From Larix kaempferi (Eukaryota; Streptophyta; Pinopsida; Pinales; Pinaceae), in the NCBI GenBank assembly GCA_027924585.1, contig BSBM01000965.1, positions 2,604,001 to 2,668,000 of the forward strand: 64,000 nt of DNA, read 5' to 3'. The notes beneath the pieces were generated by a model that had not been told where the DNA came from, did no database searches, and was given only the letters and a program-made list of their open reading frames with translations. How positions within the stretch are numbered: position 1 is the first letter of the stretch; each line of letters starts with the position of its first letter. The translations under genes and the position numbers were made by a program. Positions 1 to 11,210 of this stretch are shown here, one piece after another.

Positions 1-2
1 GT

Positions 3-1127
3 GGAAATAATGGGAACAATGGTATTAATCGTAATACTCCTCGAAAAGACAATGCCAACCCTCCTCAGGACAGTAGAAATGTTGGTGGGGACCGTAAACC
101 TAGGCGTAAAGTGAAATTCCCTTGCAAGCTTTGTGGGGAAGATCATCTTACTCACTTGTGTCCTCGAATCAATGAAGCATCGAAGCATCTTGCATAGAGC
201 CCGGCTGTGTTGAAAGATCCCCTTCCACAACATCAGAATATGGCTTTGAATGCTCCCGCTACTGGTTATGGGACTAATGATACATCAACGTCCACTACTC
301 ATACCGGTAGTTCTGGATGCATGAATATGTAGTGTTGCTACTCGCCAGCGTGATTATGGTGCACCACAACCGAATATGGGGAATGACCGTCCTCCTCGTC
401 TTGATACATATTTGCATATCGAGAATCCCACTACTATGTCGTGGATACCGAAAGGTGTTCTCAAGCGCTCTACGCATAATTTCAATGGTCGAGCCACCCA
501 AAACTACTCTATTGTAGAAGATTTGGGTCAAACTCCGTGTGCCATGTCGGCTCGTGAGGTTTTACAAGTGTGTCCTTCTCAAAGGCATGCCCTTTTATGT
601 GCTTTAGGATTTCAGGATGGGAGGAGTCCTAACATTATCAAGTTTGACACTACTAACATTCAACCTCGCTTACCTTACCATGTGGCTTTTCAAATCCATG
701 TGGAGTGCCTTCAGAATTTCATCAAAAGAACAGTGGTTGATGAAGGTGCTTCTACGTCAGTGATGTCTTTATCTTGTTGGAAAGATCTTGGCTCTCCTCC
801 CTTATCCAAGTCTATGACCATGCTCACTGCATTTGACGGTCTGTCATTTAACCCGCATGGTATTCTTCCTTCCCTTGTTGTCCGCTTGGGTGGGAAGCCC
901 GTGCCTATTGAAGTCAAGGTGGTTCATTCACCCATTGACTACAACCTTCTCCTGGGTAGGAATTGGATTTACACTATGAAAGCGGTCATGTCCTCTGTAT
1001 TTGGAATTATTTGCTTTCCACATGAAGGCAAGTTTGTGACAATCGACCAGCTAGATTTTGTTAGTCCCTATTCCACAGCATCCACGGGACTTGTTGTCCC
1101 CCAAGTCAAAGATTCTCAGCCGGCAAG
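3..1127 (+). pseudogene. Ty3/gypsy gag C-terminus and protease fragment
   Basis: This is the end of a Gag and the protease of a plant gypsy element, read in one main frame with a few stops. A basic Asn/Gly/Arg-rich stretch leads to one zinc knuckle at about 123-161 (CKLCGEDHLTHLC, spacing CX2CX3HX4C). Further on, a retropepsin-like domain shows VDEGAST near 737-757 and LLGRNWI near 949-969. The usual D-S/T-G is D-E-G here. I recall D-E-G from other plant gypsy proteases, so it need not be inactivating. The frame runs to about 1127, where the sequence changes abruptly into a minus-strand gag of another element. The stop at 1138-1140 therefore belongs to foreign sequence. RT and integrase are absent. 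The start lies off the window. Confidence 0.75.
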
Positions 1128-1857
1128 ATTCACGCCCTGATTCTAATTTGCTGCAAGATTCCATTGTTGGTTTACATTTGGATTAGCGTTTTGGTTCTGG
1201 TTCTGCACCGGTTGCTGCACCTAATTCTGTATTGGCTGCTGTGCCTGGTTCTGCAACTACGAAACATTCCCTTCCTGCCATCGTGCAATCAACGGCAGGA
1301 AGTTATCCACTATATGGTTTGTAACAAAGAAAAATGTACACTGTGTCTACAGTAGTGGACAATTGTGCTGATAATGTCCCCATACTGCATAGTGATAGCA
1401 CTGAATAGGTCCACGACCTCCTCATCCTCCACCACGTCCACCTTGGAATCCTCCATGGAATTCGCCCTGCTGTGGGTACTGCGGTTGGTTGTACTACTGC
1501 TGAATCAAAGCTGGTTGCATGCCTTGCCCTTGTGGCGCATATTGTGGTTGTTGAATGTATTGTGGCTGTTGTGGAGCCATTTTCATCATAGCATATTGGG
1601 GCACAAACTGTTGTGATTGCTGTTGCGTTACAAACTGTACCAGCGGTTGAGGTAGCGGATGGGCTACCTGTGGCTGCGAATGTTGTACGGCACAATGGTC
1701 ATCCTTTACATAGAATGCATCGTACATTCTCTCATGAAGCAACCCATATGCCCGACAATCTTTGTCATCATGTCCCACCGATTTACAGAAGGTGCAATAG
1801 AGATTCATCCGCTTAGTGACCATGTTCTGCTCATATGGGCATTCTTCATGGTGGTTC
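1128..1857 (-). pseudogene. Element C gag C-terminus, copy 1 (left piece)
   Basis: This stretch matches 19954-20697 closely and begins abruptly at 1128 (ATTCACGCCCTGATTC in both copies). Read on the minus strand it is the C-terminal part of a gypsy Gag: a zinc knuckle YCTFCKSVGHDDKDC (CX2CX4HX4C) near 1770-1815, then a Gln/Pro-rich tail with QQPQY repeats. The gag frame is cut at its upstream side by the insertion of element A. It resumes at 8899 in the same orientation. Stops and the missing protease/pol make it a relic. Confidence 0.85.
1853..1857. repeat. Target-site duplication of element A, left
   Basis: GGTTC precedes the insert here and follows it at 8894-8898. The empty site in the duplicate copy (around 20696-20702) reads CAGTTCCC, so the insertion duplicated five bases. 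Confidence 0.85.
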
Positions 1858-2034
1858 TGTTGTTGCAGCAACACCCCCCCAAAATTTTGTACATATTGGG
1901 GCCCCTCCTTTCGTTTTTTGTAGAAAGTTTGCCTTAAGAAGCTATCCCAGCCGTTATCTGTGTTTTTCAACATAAAATCCTGTTTCCCAACTGAACATCT
2001 TGCCATAAAACCTTTCCATTTTTCCCCCAAGGAA

Positions 2035-3290
2035 CCAAAAGGGAACTTAGAATTTTTTCACGACGTGTTGGAGTCTCTCGGACTATCTCCCCGCAGTTGT
2101 GGAAGCCAAACGCATCAACTTCTCGAAAAAAATGACTTAGAATATTTTGAGCGTGTTGCGGGACGTAAGAGGGAAGTTCTTCGGAGCCTTTCAGTCTTCT
2201 CTCCCGCAACGACGATAGTCTTTTACAAAACACTCCCGAAAGAAGACTTAGAAAATTTTGATTGAAAAAACGCGGAAACCATTGGGCAATCCTTCCCGAA
2301 ACGACAGAGTTCTTCGTTCAAGCCTTCCGCAACCGCGTAAAGATTCCGGTTGTTCTCCCGAAACGGTGGGACTCATTCGCATTAAGCTCCCGAAAAGCCT
2401 TAGAAACTTTCATAAAAGAGATTTGCGGAAAGATTCCGGTTGTTCTCCTGAAACGGCAGAAGTCTTTTACATAACTCTCCCAAAGAAGACTTAGAAAAAA
2501 ATTTCGGCCTTTCGCGGAGAGATTAGGGTTCTCTGTCCGAAACGGCGGGAACAATTTGTAAAATCCTTCCGAAACTCGGAAGAGAACTTAGAATCTTTCA
2601 TTGAAAATTTGCGGAAACCTTCACAAAAGCTTTCTGAAATCCCGTGGAAGAATTCACGAATTCCTTCCGAAACTATCAAGAGACTTAGAATATTTCCTTT
2701 TACGGAGCTGTTGGGCTTTCCATCCCGAACCTATGGAGCCGTTCATTTTATCCTCCCAAAACGACGGAAACAACTCACCTAAGCCTGCCGAAAAGAACTT
2801 AGATTTTTTCAAAAACTTTGCGGAATGACCCAAGGAAGCGTCGCGGAAGCTTTCAGTGTTCCTCCCGAAACCACGGAAGCTCTCAGGCTACCCTTCCGAA
2901 ACGGCGGGAGCCATTCGTCTAAACTACCCGAAAAGACTTAGAAAAATCTTCACGAGGACCTTTTGCGGAAGCATTGGCGGAAGTCCTCCGAAACTGCGGA
3001 AGCCGCTTGCGAAAGCTTTCCGCAGTTTCGGGAGCCTTCACGTTTTCATCCCGAAGAGGCCGCCAAAAGAACTTAATCACGTCTCGGAAGCCTCTTGCAG
3101 AAGCAATTCACCACTCTCTCCCAAAACAGCGGAAGCTTCCGCGATATCCTCCCGAATGAGTTGAGCTTTGCGGAACGTTTTCTCTTCCGTGTTTCGGAGG
3201 CCTTTTGCGGGGCCGTTCGCCTTCGTTCCCCGAAACGACGGAAGCGGTTCGCCAGTTTGTCCCGCAAGAGGTGGTCGCACGCAAATCGAG
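2035..3290. repeat. Degenerate tandem array, ~80-150 bp units
   Basis: About ten diverged units recur. Each joins a CTCCCGAAACGGCGGAAG-like block to an AGACTTAGAA(A/T)-rich block. The ACTTAGAA-type mark appears near 2044, 2134, 2243, 2396, 2474, 2585, 2680, 2795, 2933 and 3069. Units vary in length and have many substitutions, so the array is old or was fast-evolving before insertion. Open frames across it are not conserved between units and are unlikely to be coding. Confidence 0.7.
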
Positions 3291-4389
3291 GTGACCCGAT
3301 TTGACGTTGGCGTACGATACATTTAAAACCGGTTTTAAAACGCCACCAACCGCATTAACGCCCCACACGTGCCTGGCCCATTTAAATAATCGACGGGGTA
3401 CGAGCCAACCCATTGTCATTTTGTTTATTGACAAAACCATTGGACGCCGCGCGACCGTTCTAGCCCATCTTGCGCAACCACGTTCGCGGCCACCTCAGTT
3501 AGCGTTTCTCGTCGGTGCCAGGTAGGATCTTAACCTTACATTTGTCCCTTCTACACGTCGTATTGCTATTGGGTTATCTTTCTTTTGAAAATGATGGGCA
3601 TTGGTGGGGTTTTGACGGGTAAAACGCCCGTCATGGGTGATTTTTGCCCATCAAATACAGTTTGGATTGAGTTCTTCTCGTCATATAAAACAGAGACAGG
3701 ATAAAACGTTTATGGGTAGAGACAGCTAGTTTGGACGGTTAGACTTGTTCCATTTTCCTCCCCAGGCCGCGTGTCTCATCATTTCAAAAACTGCCGAAGC
3801 CCCATGGACTTTTCATGTCCCCGACCGAAAGCTTAAGACGTAAAACCCCGGGCCTTTTCGTAAACCTCAGTCCCAACGTGACCTCAACCCAATTCAAATC
3901 CTAGGACCGGTGCCATTGCCCCTGTTCAAACCTCCCGTAGAGCACCTCGACAAGTACCATAAAAGATAAAGGCATTCGAAGCCTTCGTCAGCTCGTAAAC
4001 GTGAAAACAAACGTCTCCTTATTTCGTCGCAGAGTCATTTCAACCCGAACTTCCCCGCCATCAGCCTTTCGAACTGCAGCTAGGACGAAAGTTACCCTTT
4101 TCCCAGAGCCGACCCGAGAGCAAATGACTCCCGCAACACACCTACCGGGCCGAGAGCAAATTGTTTCCACGACATACCTATCCTCTCAGGAGCATCTCAA
4201 AACTCACCCCTTCAAAAGATTAAAACGTTTCAATTTATGTTTCATGTTGAAATAGTGTTTTTACTTCCTAAATATGCAGCTTCACATTCTCATATTAAAA
4301 AAAACAATGATGCTCTCTATTGAAATCTCACAGTATGTTGCTCAAGTTCATGATGACTTGTATATGGGTGCTATCAAGGATAAGTCAAG
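3291..4389 (+). other. Leader/upstream region of the element A ORF, no gene seen
   Basis: GC-rich blocks (3300-3540) are followed by mixed sequence with no convincing coding potential. A TATA-like CATATAAAAC lies near 3683-3692, about 700 bp before the ATG at 4390, and could be a promoter. This is inference. No primer-binding site was recognised. Confidence 0.35.
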
Positions 4390-7300
4390 ATGCCGAAAAC
4401 CGGTAAGAAGAAGGCTAAGATGACAGAAAAGAAGCCTGCGCCACTTAAAACTGAAACTTCACTCCAGGACACTAGGTGCACCACCGGTGTCCCTCCTGAA
4501 ATCAGATGGGGTGACATCTACAGAATGATCCAGGACCAGGAGATCCCAGATATGTTGCTAGAAGAAGGGCCAATTTATCTCAATATCAGAGCCTCGGGCA
4601 TAACTAGAGCCGCTACCCGCCCTGAGCTGTTCCCCTGTGCTGAAGTGATCGGATGGATACTCCAACATGCCGATGCTGAAGGGAGAGTGATAAATGACAG
4701 CAGGAAAGTGGCTATTGCCTCATTTCAACCCGCATATCTTGCGGTAGCCTACAAATTTCCCCATGTCCAACAAGCTCTGACTGGTGAATGGCTGAGCCAG
4801 ATGAACAATGTCGAGATGGCCAAGAAGCTGCTAATTGCAGGCAAACAGTTGAGAAAGAAAGGAAGTGATGAATATGACGTGCAGAATCTGAGAGCTCCTT
4901 TCAGATTGATCGCTTTAATGCTGTGCATAATCTTCGGCATGCCCGATGGCACAGTGTATAAGATTCAATGGGTCCATATCATCCACTACGTGGCATTCAA
5001 GGGAACTGTGTTTGACTGGGCCACTCTCTCTCCTGTTAGATAGTTTGGCCTCAATGATAGAGGCTGCTAAAGAAGGACTAGCCTTAAAGAAGGTTGAATT
5101 TTTCATGTCTTCATATCTGATTGATTGTATTTTAGCCAAGATAGACTTCCCCAAATTGGGCTGCACATGGGATAAGGACACTACCCCAGTCTATATCGCT
5201 TTCAGGATGTTGTGGGCTCAGAATTACAAGCCTAGTTACAAACTCATCTGTGAGGGGTTCATCATGCCCCTATATGAGAAGTTATTCAGGGAGGAACCCA
5301 ACTGCCTGTCAGAGAATGCTTTGGAAGTCCTTGAGGATTATGGGGATTTTTACTTTTCAGAGCAGGGAACCTACCTCAAAATGTTTGGAGGGACTAAGCC
5401 CCCATACATTTTGCCGCAGTATGCCACGGACTATGTGGTCCTCAAGGAGGCAGTAAGACAAATCTTCCTGGATGGAATTGGGGCAATGCTCCACAAACAG
5501 CATAAGGCTTCCTTCCCTCCTCTACCTTTCTGCATAGGTGCTTACAAGTTCTCGGGGGTTGCCTCAGCCGAAGAATTTGTGCAGGAGCTGAAAGCCTTCC
5601 ACTTCGGTGAGGTAATCTTCCACAAGAATGACGGAAAGGGAAGGGTTGTTGAGCACTGTAAGGAGATTTATGCTCACTTCGAGTATTCTCACTATCCTGA
5701 TGCCGAGGAAGAGGCATTTAGAGGCATCAGCAACATGGCTGAGCTACGGGTCTGCCGCCAAGGCACTGGAGCAAGCTCTAGCTCAACCAAGGCCCAGAAG
5801 ACCAGCCAGCAGAAGGAGAAAGAAGCTGAAGAAGCCCGAGCTCGGGAAGAGCTCAGGCTAAGAGAAGAAGCAAGGTTACTCCAGGAAGCGGAGGAAACCA
5901 GATTGCAGCGGGAGGCGGAGGAAGCCAAGTGGAAGTAAGAAGCTGAAGCGGCAAGAAAGAAGCAAGAAGCTAAAGTGGCAATAATGCAGCAAGAAGCTGA
6001 AAATGAAATCCTGCGGAAAGAGGCTGAGGAAGCCCAAAAGCAGAAAGAGGCTGAAGCTGAGCAAGCTGAGGCGGAAAGGAAGGCGAAAGAAGAGTTGAAA
6101 GCAAGGGAAGATGCTCAAGCCAGTGGGTCCGGTGTCCAAGACATGGATATAGACACATCTCAAGCAGGTGGCTCTGGTACCCAAAATAAGGGCGTGGATC
6201 CAGCTCAGGAAGTCCGGACCCCACCTGCTGAAGAAGACATAGACATCATAAACCGACCAATTGTCCCGTACACGCCATCGGGAAAACATACGGTGTCCAG
6301 GTGGAATGAGTTTGTCTACGACAAGAAAAGGAAAGCAATGGTCCTCAAATCAGAGGAGAGGATCAAAAGTCCCTTCCATGAAGACATCGTCACCCATCGA
6401 GAGGTCACTGTAATGAAGAATACAGATCAGGATCCCTTTGCTATGGCATCCGCAGTTGTAGAAACAGCAAGAGCATCGCTGGACAATGTGGGTGTGATAG
6501 TTAGGGAAAAAAAATTGACAAAGAAGAGAGCCCGTTTGCTACAACAGACCGTGGCTAATGAGCAAGCCCAGAGAAATCTGGCAGTGAACAAGTATAATTG
6601 CTTGTACGCTGAGCATAAGGAGCTGTCAAGCAAGTACAACCAGCTGGAAGAGGAAAAGGACCAACTGACACTCCAAATGATAATTGTGGAGGCAGAGAAG
6701 AATGGAGCAGAAGATAAAGTAGCCCAGCTAGAAGCAGACAAGCAGACATTAGCTGAGCGGTTAGAGCAAGCTGAGAGTAGAATGATGGACCTGTCTCCCT
6801 TCCATGACCTGTCCTGCAGCATCCTGAAGCAAATAAATGACACTCAGGAGCTAATCACTGACGAGGTTTGCAAGCTCAAGGCCATGGTAGTCAGGTTACA
6901 AGAAATTAATGCGGAGGCCCATAGGCTCAAAGCTAAGAATACCCGTGTTAAGGAAAATATCATAAGTCAGATGGCGTGGAGAGAAGGGAAAGGGGGTTTC
7001 CCCCCGCATCTTCCATTTAAAGCTGTGGACGATTTTAATGAGGACATAGCCTTGCTGGAGTTTGGCAGGAACTGTGCCAGTAAGCTGATAACCAGTGTGC
7101 AAAGAGCAACAGATAAAATTAACAGTCTATACCAAAAGCTCCAAGGGGTTCATGACAAATGCACATTGAGTTTCCCTCAGACCTTGGAGGACTTTCCGGA
7201 AAAGGAGCAGCGGTTGTCTTAACTAAAGGAAGAGCTAGGCGTTCAAATGGAGTATGTGAAAAGGATTGATGTCCTGGCTATTGATGACCTCCAGCATTAT

Positions 7301-7729
7301 ATTGGATCGTCATCACTCCACAACCATCTGCTGAAGGAAGTGCATCAAGCTGCAGTAGAAGTTCAAAGCATTAAAGCAGAGCTCGGGAAGAATGTGACTT
7401 CTCAGAAAATCTTGTTCCCTGCTGCAGCAAACATAGTCATAAGGGACACAGGTGTGTGGTACAACTACATAGCAGAGGAGAAAAGGAAAGCTGCAGCAGC
7501 AGCAGGAGCATCAGCAGATCCAAGATCTTCTCTCCCAGCAGCCATTCCAGCTACAGCAGTGGGATCGATTCCCTCTTCCCCGGCACTGGCAGAAAGTCTG
7601 GCCAGCTCAATCCCTTCTTCCCAAGTAGAAGCAGCATCAGCAATAGGCTCGAGTGTCTCTTCCCAGGTAGCCTCAACAGCAATTAACTTGGGTGATCCTC
7701 TGCCAGCAGAAGCTCACGTACACGATTGA
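4390..7729 (+). pseudogene. Element A long ORF: globular N-half plus coiled coil, ~1,110 codons
   Basis: The ATG at 4390 opens a Lys-rich N-terminus (PKTGKKKAKMTEKK), followed by a globular region to about residue 450. A charged Glu/Ala/Arg coiled coil (about residues 460-580) comes next, then a second leucine-heptad segment (about 700-800), and an Ala/Ser/Pro-rich tail from about residue 1030. Only three lesions are seen: a one-base shift in a CT run at about 5023-5032, TAA at 5936-5938 and TAA at 7220-7222. Apart from the first shift all parts share one frame. I see no protease, RT, integrase, zinc knuckle or membrane segment. The globular part loosely recalls the third ORF of element E and plant-mobile-domain-like proteins. 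That similarity is weak, and the function is unknown. Confidence 0.7.
5023..5032 (+). other. Frameshift site in a CT microsatellite
   Basis: The frame starting at 4390 reaches TAG just after this ACTCTCTCTC run. The continuation of the protein lies in the next frame, which is open from upstream of this point. Slippage in the CT run is the simplest explanation. Confidence 0.6.
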
Positions 7730-8893
7730 AATCGCTGATTTCAAAGCATTATTTCTGTTATTTTGTATTTGACTCTCAAATGTGTAAAGTGGGTAAACTG
7801 TGGGACAGCTGTCCCTATTTTTTTTTAAATAATTTCTGTAAATGAAAGGGAATCTCATTTTGTCTATTTTAGGAGAAAATTTTCTGTAGATGACAAGTGG
7901 AAGGTGCTAGGTGGCAGCCCAAAGGGCAGCTTTGTAATTATAAATAGAGGCTAGGAAGAATAGAAGAGGACTTTTGGCAGGGAAGGAAATTTTGAAACCT
8001 TTACGAGCTATCTTGTATCGTTTTTGTAAAATTGAATTTTCTAATAAAAGCCACGGGAGATGGACGTTTTGCATGGGATGTTGGACGGATGTATGTTGGA
8101 ATATTCTAATGACTGCTGTCCTGTAATGTGAGATCATTCTTACCATCTGAACTATTTCTTTGTAACAATGATTTTGCTCTTTCCTGTGCATACGATTTTC
8201 TCTATTCTGTGAACAATGAATGCGTTCCATAGTGAATCAGGAGCTACCTGCTGATATATTTACCTTTGCTGTAGAATTCTCTTTTAGACTAAATGGCTAA
8301 CTATTCTTTCTTCAAGATAATTCATATGGATCATTGCTCATGCCTTTAATTTGCTCCTTGCAGGGATCTTTAAATTTAATTTCAGTTTGTTTACATTTAG
8401 ATCTGTTTCTGCGTTCTTGCTGTTTAGATTAGACATTTTTACTTCTTTCTCTGTTTCATGAGCAATAGATGCGTTCTACATTAAACTAGAAGCTATATTC
8501 TAAGATCCTTTTATCTAGCTGTAGCTTTACCTGTAAGAATTGGCAGCTACCTGTTCTTTCTTTATGTTATCTTTTACAGACCCTTGCTCATCCTTAAAAC
8601 GTGTTCCCTGCAAGGATAGGTAGATTTATTTCACTTTCTAGACTTAGATCTGTTTTAGTTGCATCTAGATCAAATATTACTAGGCATTTGCACCTCATTT
8701 AAAAGACGTAAAATCCAAAAAGAAAGGTGGATCGGGCCATGACTGGTAGAATCGGATTTAAACTCCAAATCCACGGTTGCCGGAACCGCTAACCGGACGG
8801 ATTCCCTACACCAAACGGGAGATAGTCTAATTGGGACCATCTCTCGGGGAGAATCCCTTTCTGATTGATGCTACGATATCCGAGGCATCAACA
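7730..8893 (+). promoter_or_regulatory. Element A 3' region: TATA box and poly(A) signal
   Basis: ATTATAAATAGAGGC near 7936-7950 is a good plant TATA box, and CTAATAAAAGCC near 8041 resembles a poly(A) signal about 100 bp later. Their spacing matches the U3-R layout of an LTR, with the element ending at 8893. No matching copy of this region was found at the 5' end, so it cannot be confirmed as an LTR. The alternative is a promoter/terminator of a different class of element. Confidence 0.45.
8197..8690. repeat. Two diverged ~250-bp direct repeats
   Basis: The unit at about 8197-8447 is repeated at 8448-8690. Shared blocks include TTCTCT(A/G)TT, GA(T/G)GCGTTC, GAGC/GAAGCTA, TTGCTCAT and TTAGATCTGTTT in the same order. 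The two units differ at roughly a third of positions by eye. Confidence 0.55.
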
Positions 8894-8898
8894 GGTTC
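8894..8898. repeat. Target-site duplication of element A, right
   Basis: GGTTC directly follows the CAACA end of the insert, and the gag frame of element C resumes straight after it. Confidence 0.85.
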
Positions 8899-10050
8899 CC
8901 AAATACTTGACAAACACGACACCACGGCATGCCACCACCATTCAATGGGTTTGGTGCTCCTGAAACCAAATAGTTGCGGAAGTCAAGGCAATTGTCCTTA
9001 ATATGCCCTTCAACTCGACATCGTGTGCACCATACTTCTTCGCACTGCTCCTTGCCCTTCTTTAAATCTTGCAGCTGTATGGTCAAGTTATCCAACTGTG
9101 TCTGTATCTACGACATCCCAGCTGCATTTTCACCAATCGGTGACGCCTCCAATCACATTGCAATATCCAGGGCTTCACTGGGTGTCATGATGTTTTGTTG
9201 CATCAATGGTAGTTGAATATGCAGTAGCAGTGCCGCGATGAACCACTCTTTATGTTGGACAACGCTCATATCGAAATTAACCCTCGCCATCAGCATCTTG
9301 AACCGCTGGTCAAAATCCCATCCGTCTCGTTGGGATACTGCTTAATTTCTTTAGATTCTGTGATATATTGAGCCTTCGACTTGGGATTCCTGAATTCTGC
9401 AATCAACCCATCCCTGATATCATCTAGGGAATTCTCTGGAGCTCCTGTAGGGACTAGAACAAACTTCATAAACCAATCTAATGCACGACCTCGTAGAGTT
9501 GTCGCTAACTGTCCTTTCTTAGCAACATCATCAGTGATATGTTTTACGGTCCATACCGCTTCACACAAAAACCAATACTATTCTGGGTTATCTGTCCCAT
9601 TCCCATGTAACAACGGTAACTTAGCATCGTCACCCCGCCATCCTAGGCATTCTTCCTGCAGGTATTGAACTATTAGCGATCAAATTCTGTTGACCCGGTG
9701 TGGTCGAAGTGGTGTTTCTCACTAGTTGATAGATAGTGAGCGGAGGTGTGGGTACATTGCTAATGGGGTTAGGTCCTACCTCTATCCTGGGCATAGCTTT
9801 TGCATCCTTGTCCAGACTGTGAGTTCACTTCATCCTGTGTGGTCTTCCTTCATGAACTCGTGGTTCGATCACAGTAGGACCTTCTCCTATCCTCTGCCTC
9901 TTTTCCTGTCGAAACCTCTCTCCTCCCCTTGTAAGACCACTCTCTTCCTCGGCTTCACTCATAGTCGTGTCGTGACCTGCACCCATCTACCCCTAATAAT
10001 TCCATGTACCACCCCCTTGCTATCGCGATAGCCACGGCCTCCGCCCACCA
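8899..10050 (-). pseudogene. Element C gag, copy 1 (right piece)
   Basis: This is the upstream part of the Gag interrupted by element A, reading from about 10050 down to 8899. It includes the zinc knuckle WCTRCRVEGHIKDNC near 9000-9050, a second knuckle-like WCRVCQVFGN that is cut by the insertion, and the capsid-like region (HITDDVAKKGQLATTLRGRALDW, near 9485-9550). It matches 20698-21850 at about 94-95%. Frame breaks and stops are frequent (for example around 9305 and 9590). It is a relic. Confidence 0.8.
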
Positions 10051-10056
10051 GGCTGC

Positions 10057-10560
10057 TTACTGATCTATATGCATCTTCAATATACCCTTTTCGCAAATAA
10101 GCATCTTAATGGACAATTGGAGCGACAACAAAAACCTTCCCCGAGGTTCGCGAAAGAAATATCTTTCAGCTTCGCTATAGGAATTTTGTGTATCAACCGC
10201 GAATTCAGTGATATACCCTTCCAAGATGCTATCAAGCCACTCTTCGATAGCCCGTGATGCTTTATTGTCAACTTCCTGCAGTTCTTCGATCAACTCCAAG
10301 GTCCAGGTCATCGGCTAACCACCTCGGTGGTTCCTCTTCTGATAGGTCAACTTTGCCAACCACTCCAACAAAAGGACTGGGAATTCACAGAAAAACCATT
10401 CGTGTGGACCGTCATGAATATATCTATCCACCCACTGTTCTACCATCAATCGAGTGTTCCATCTTTCTTCTTCAGCAAATTCGTGCAACCTACGATCAAA
10501 CCAGCTTTGTATCTATGGTTGCGTCGGATGCCACAACATATCCTCCTTTCACTTCGCACA
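10057..10560 (-). pseudogene. Element C N-terminal extension upstream of gag, copy 1
   Basis: Between the primer-binding site and Gag lies a coding stretch, read leftward, with EWLDSILEGYITEF and NSYSEAERYFF. A clearly related stretch occupies the same place in element E (39108-39457: WVDNTLQSFVTQF and KSYSAAERDFL). Conservation between two diverged elements says it was a real protein segment. I do not recognise a family. Whether it was a separate ORF or the N-terminus of Gag is open. Confidence 0.6.
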
Positions 10561-10562
10561 CG

Positions 10563-10580
10563 GTCCCGGTAACGGAACCA
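10563..10580 (-). other. Primer-binding site, tRNA-Glu type (element C copy 1)
   Basis: On the minus strand TGGTTCCGTTACCGGGAC lies two bases after the LTR end GTTAACA. It matches the complement of the plant tRNA-Glu 3' end at 17 of 18 bases, as I recall that tRNA. Confidence 0.65.
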
Positions 10581-11145
10581 TTTGTTAACTCAAACCCAGT
10601 CGATAGGGATTCCCATCACTGTCGACACCAACCCACCGCGATCTCCCTGAGCACCGGCCCAGACAGGTTTTACCCTGTCTAGCAACACCTATGGAGCAGA
10701 TGAGGTCTCACCCAAGGCGATCAAGGGAGGGTGGACGGAACCATGTTTCTGCCGAATGAAGTAGGATGATTGCGGCAACTCTTACTTAACTTATCACAAC
10801 ATTCAACACAGATCTATGCATTCAAATTCAACATCATTCATATTCATAGCATCATTCAATAGAAACATTCATCGCGACAAGTATAACATTAAAGTATTAA
10901 CTGCAACAAGAAATCATAGCATCATTTGTGAATCACATCATGCATTATCATAAAAAGGTACACAGGGAATTTCACCAAACAGTTCCTTCATGTCATATTA
11001 CTTCAGCAAAAACCCTGATACAACATCTCCGCAAAACCAGATCTCAGCAATATCTCTTGATCTCACATACAGACTCAAAGATACACGCAATCAACATCCA
11101 AAGATCCGTACTAAGATGCGGTGCCTCAACATTTACAACTTATGA

Positions 11146-11155
11146 CTATATATAG
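11146..11155 (-). promoter_or_regulatory. TATA box in element C LTR, copy 1
   Basis: CTATATATAG reads the same on both strands at its core. It lies about 560 bp before the LTR end and immediately downstream (minus sense) of the U3 repeats. Confidence 0.55.
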
Positions 11156-11210
11156 GCTTCCGCCTTTACAATGCTTGTCCACTTTCTAACTTCCTAACTG
11201 ACACTTGGAC

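Larger units (their letters stand above)
1858..8893 (+). mobile_element. Element A: 7.0-kb pol-less insertion with TG...CA ends
   Basis: The uninterrupted copy at 20.7 kb shows that about 7.04 kb has been inserted here. The insert starts TGTTGTTGC and ends GCATCAACA, and GGTTC flanks it on both sides (1853-1857 and 8894-8898). These ends and the 5-bp duplication are typical of LTR-retrotransposon integration. However, I could not find a long terminal direct repeat: the first kilobase is a degenerate repeat array, while the last 1.1 kb holds a TATA box and a poly(A) signal. TGTNR-type ends also occur in Ginger-like DNA transposons. It carries a single long ORF (4390-7729) and no protease, RT or integrase, so it must be non-autonomous if mobile. 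Orientation is given by the ORF. Confidence 0.8.

Noticed and set aside
7480-7700. Ala/Ser/Pro-rich tail of the A ORF as a separate secreted protein
   Set aside because: It is in the same frame as the coiled coil with only one stop between, and the stretch is simply low complexity.
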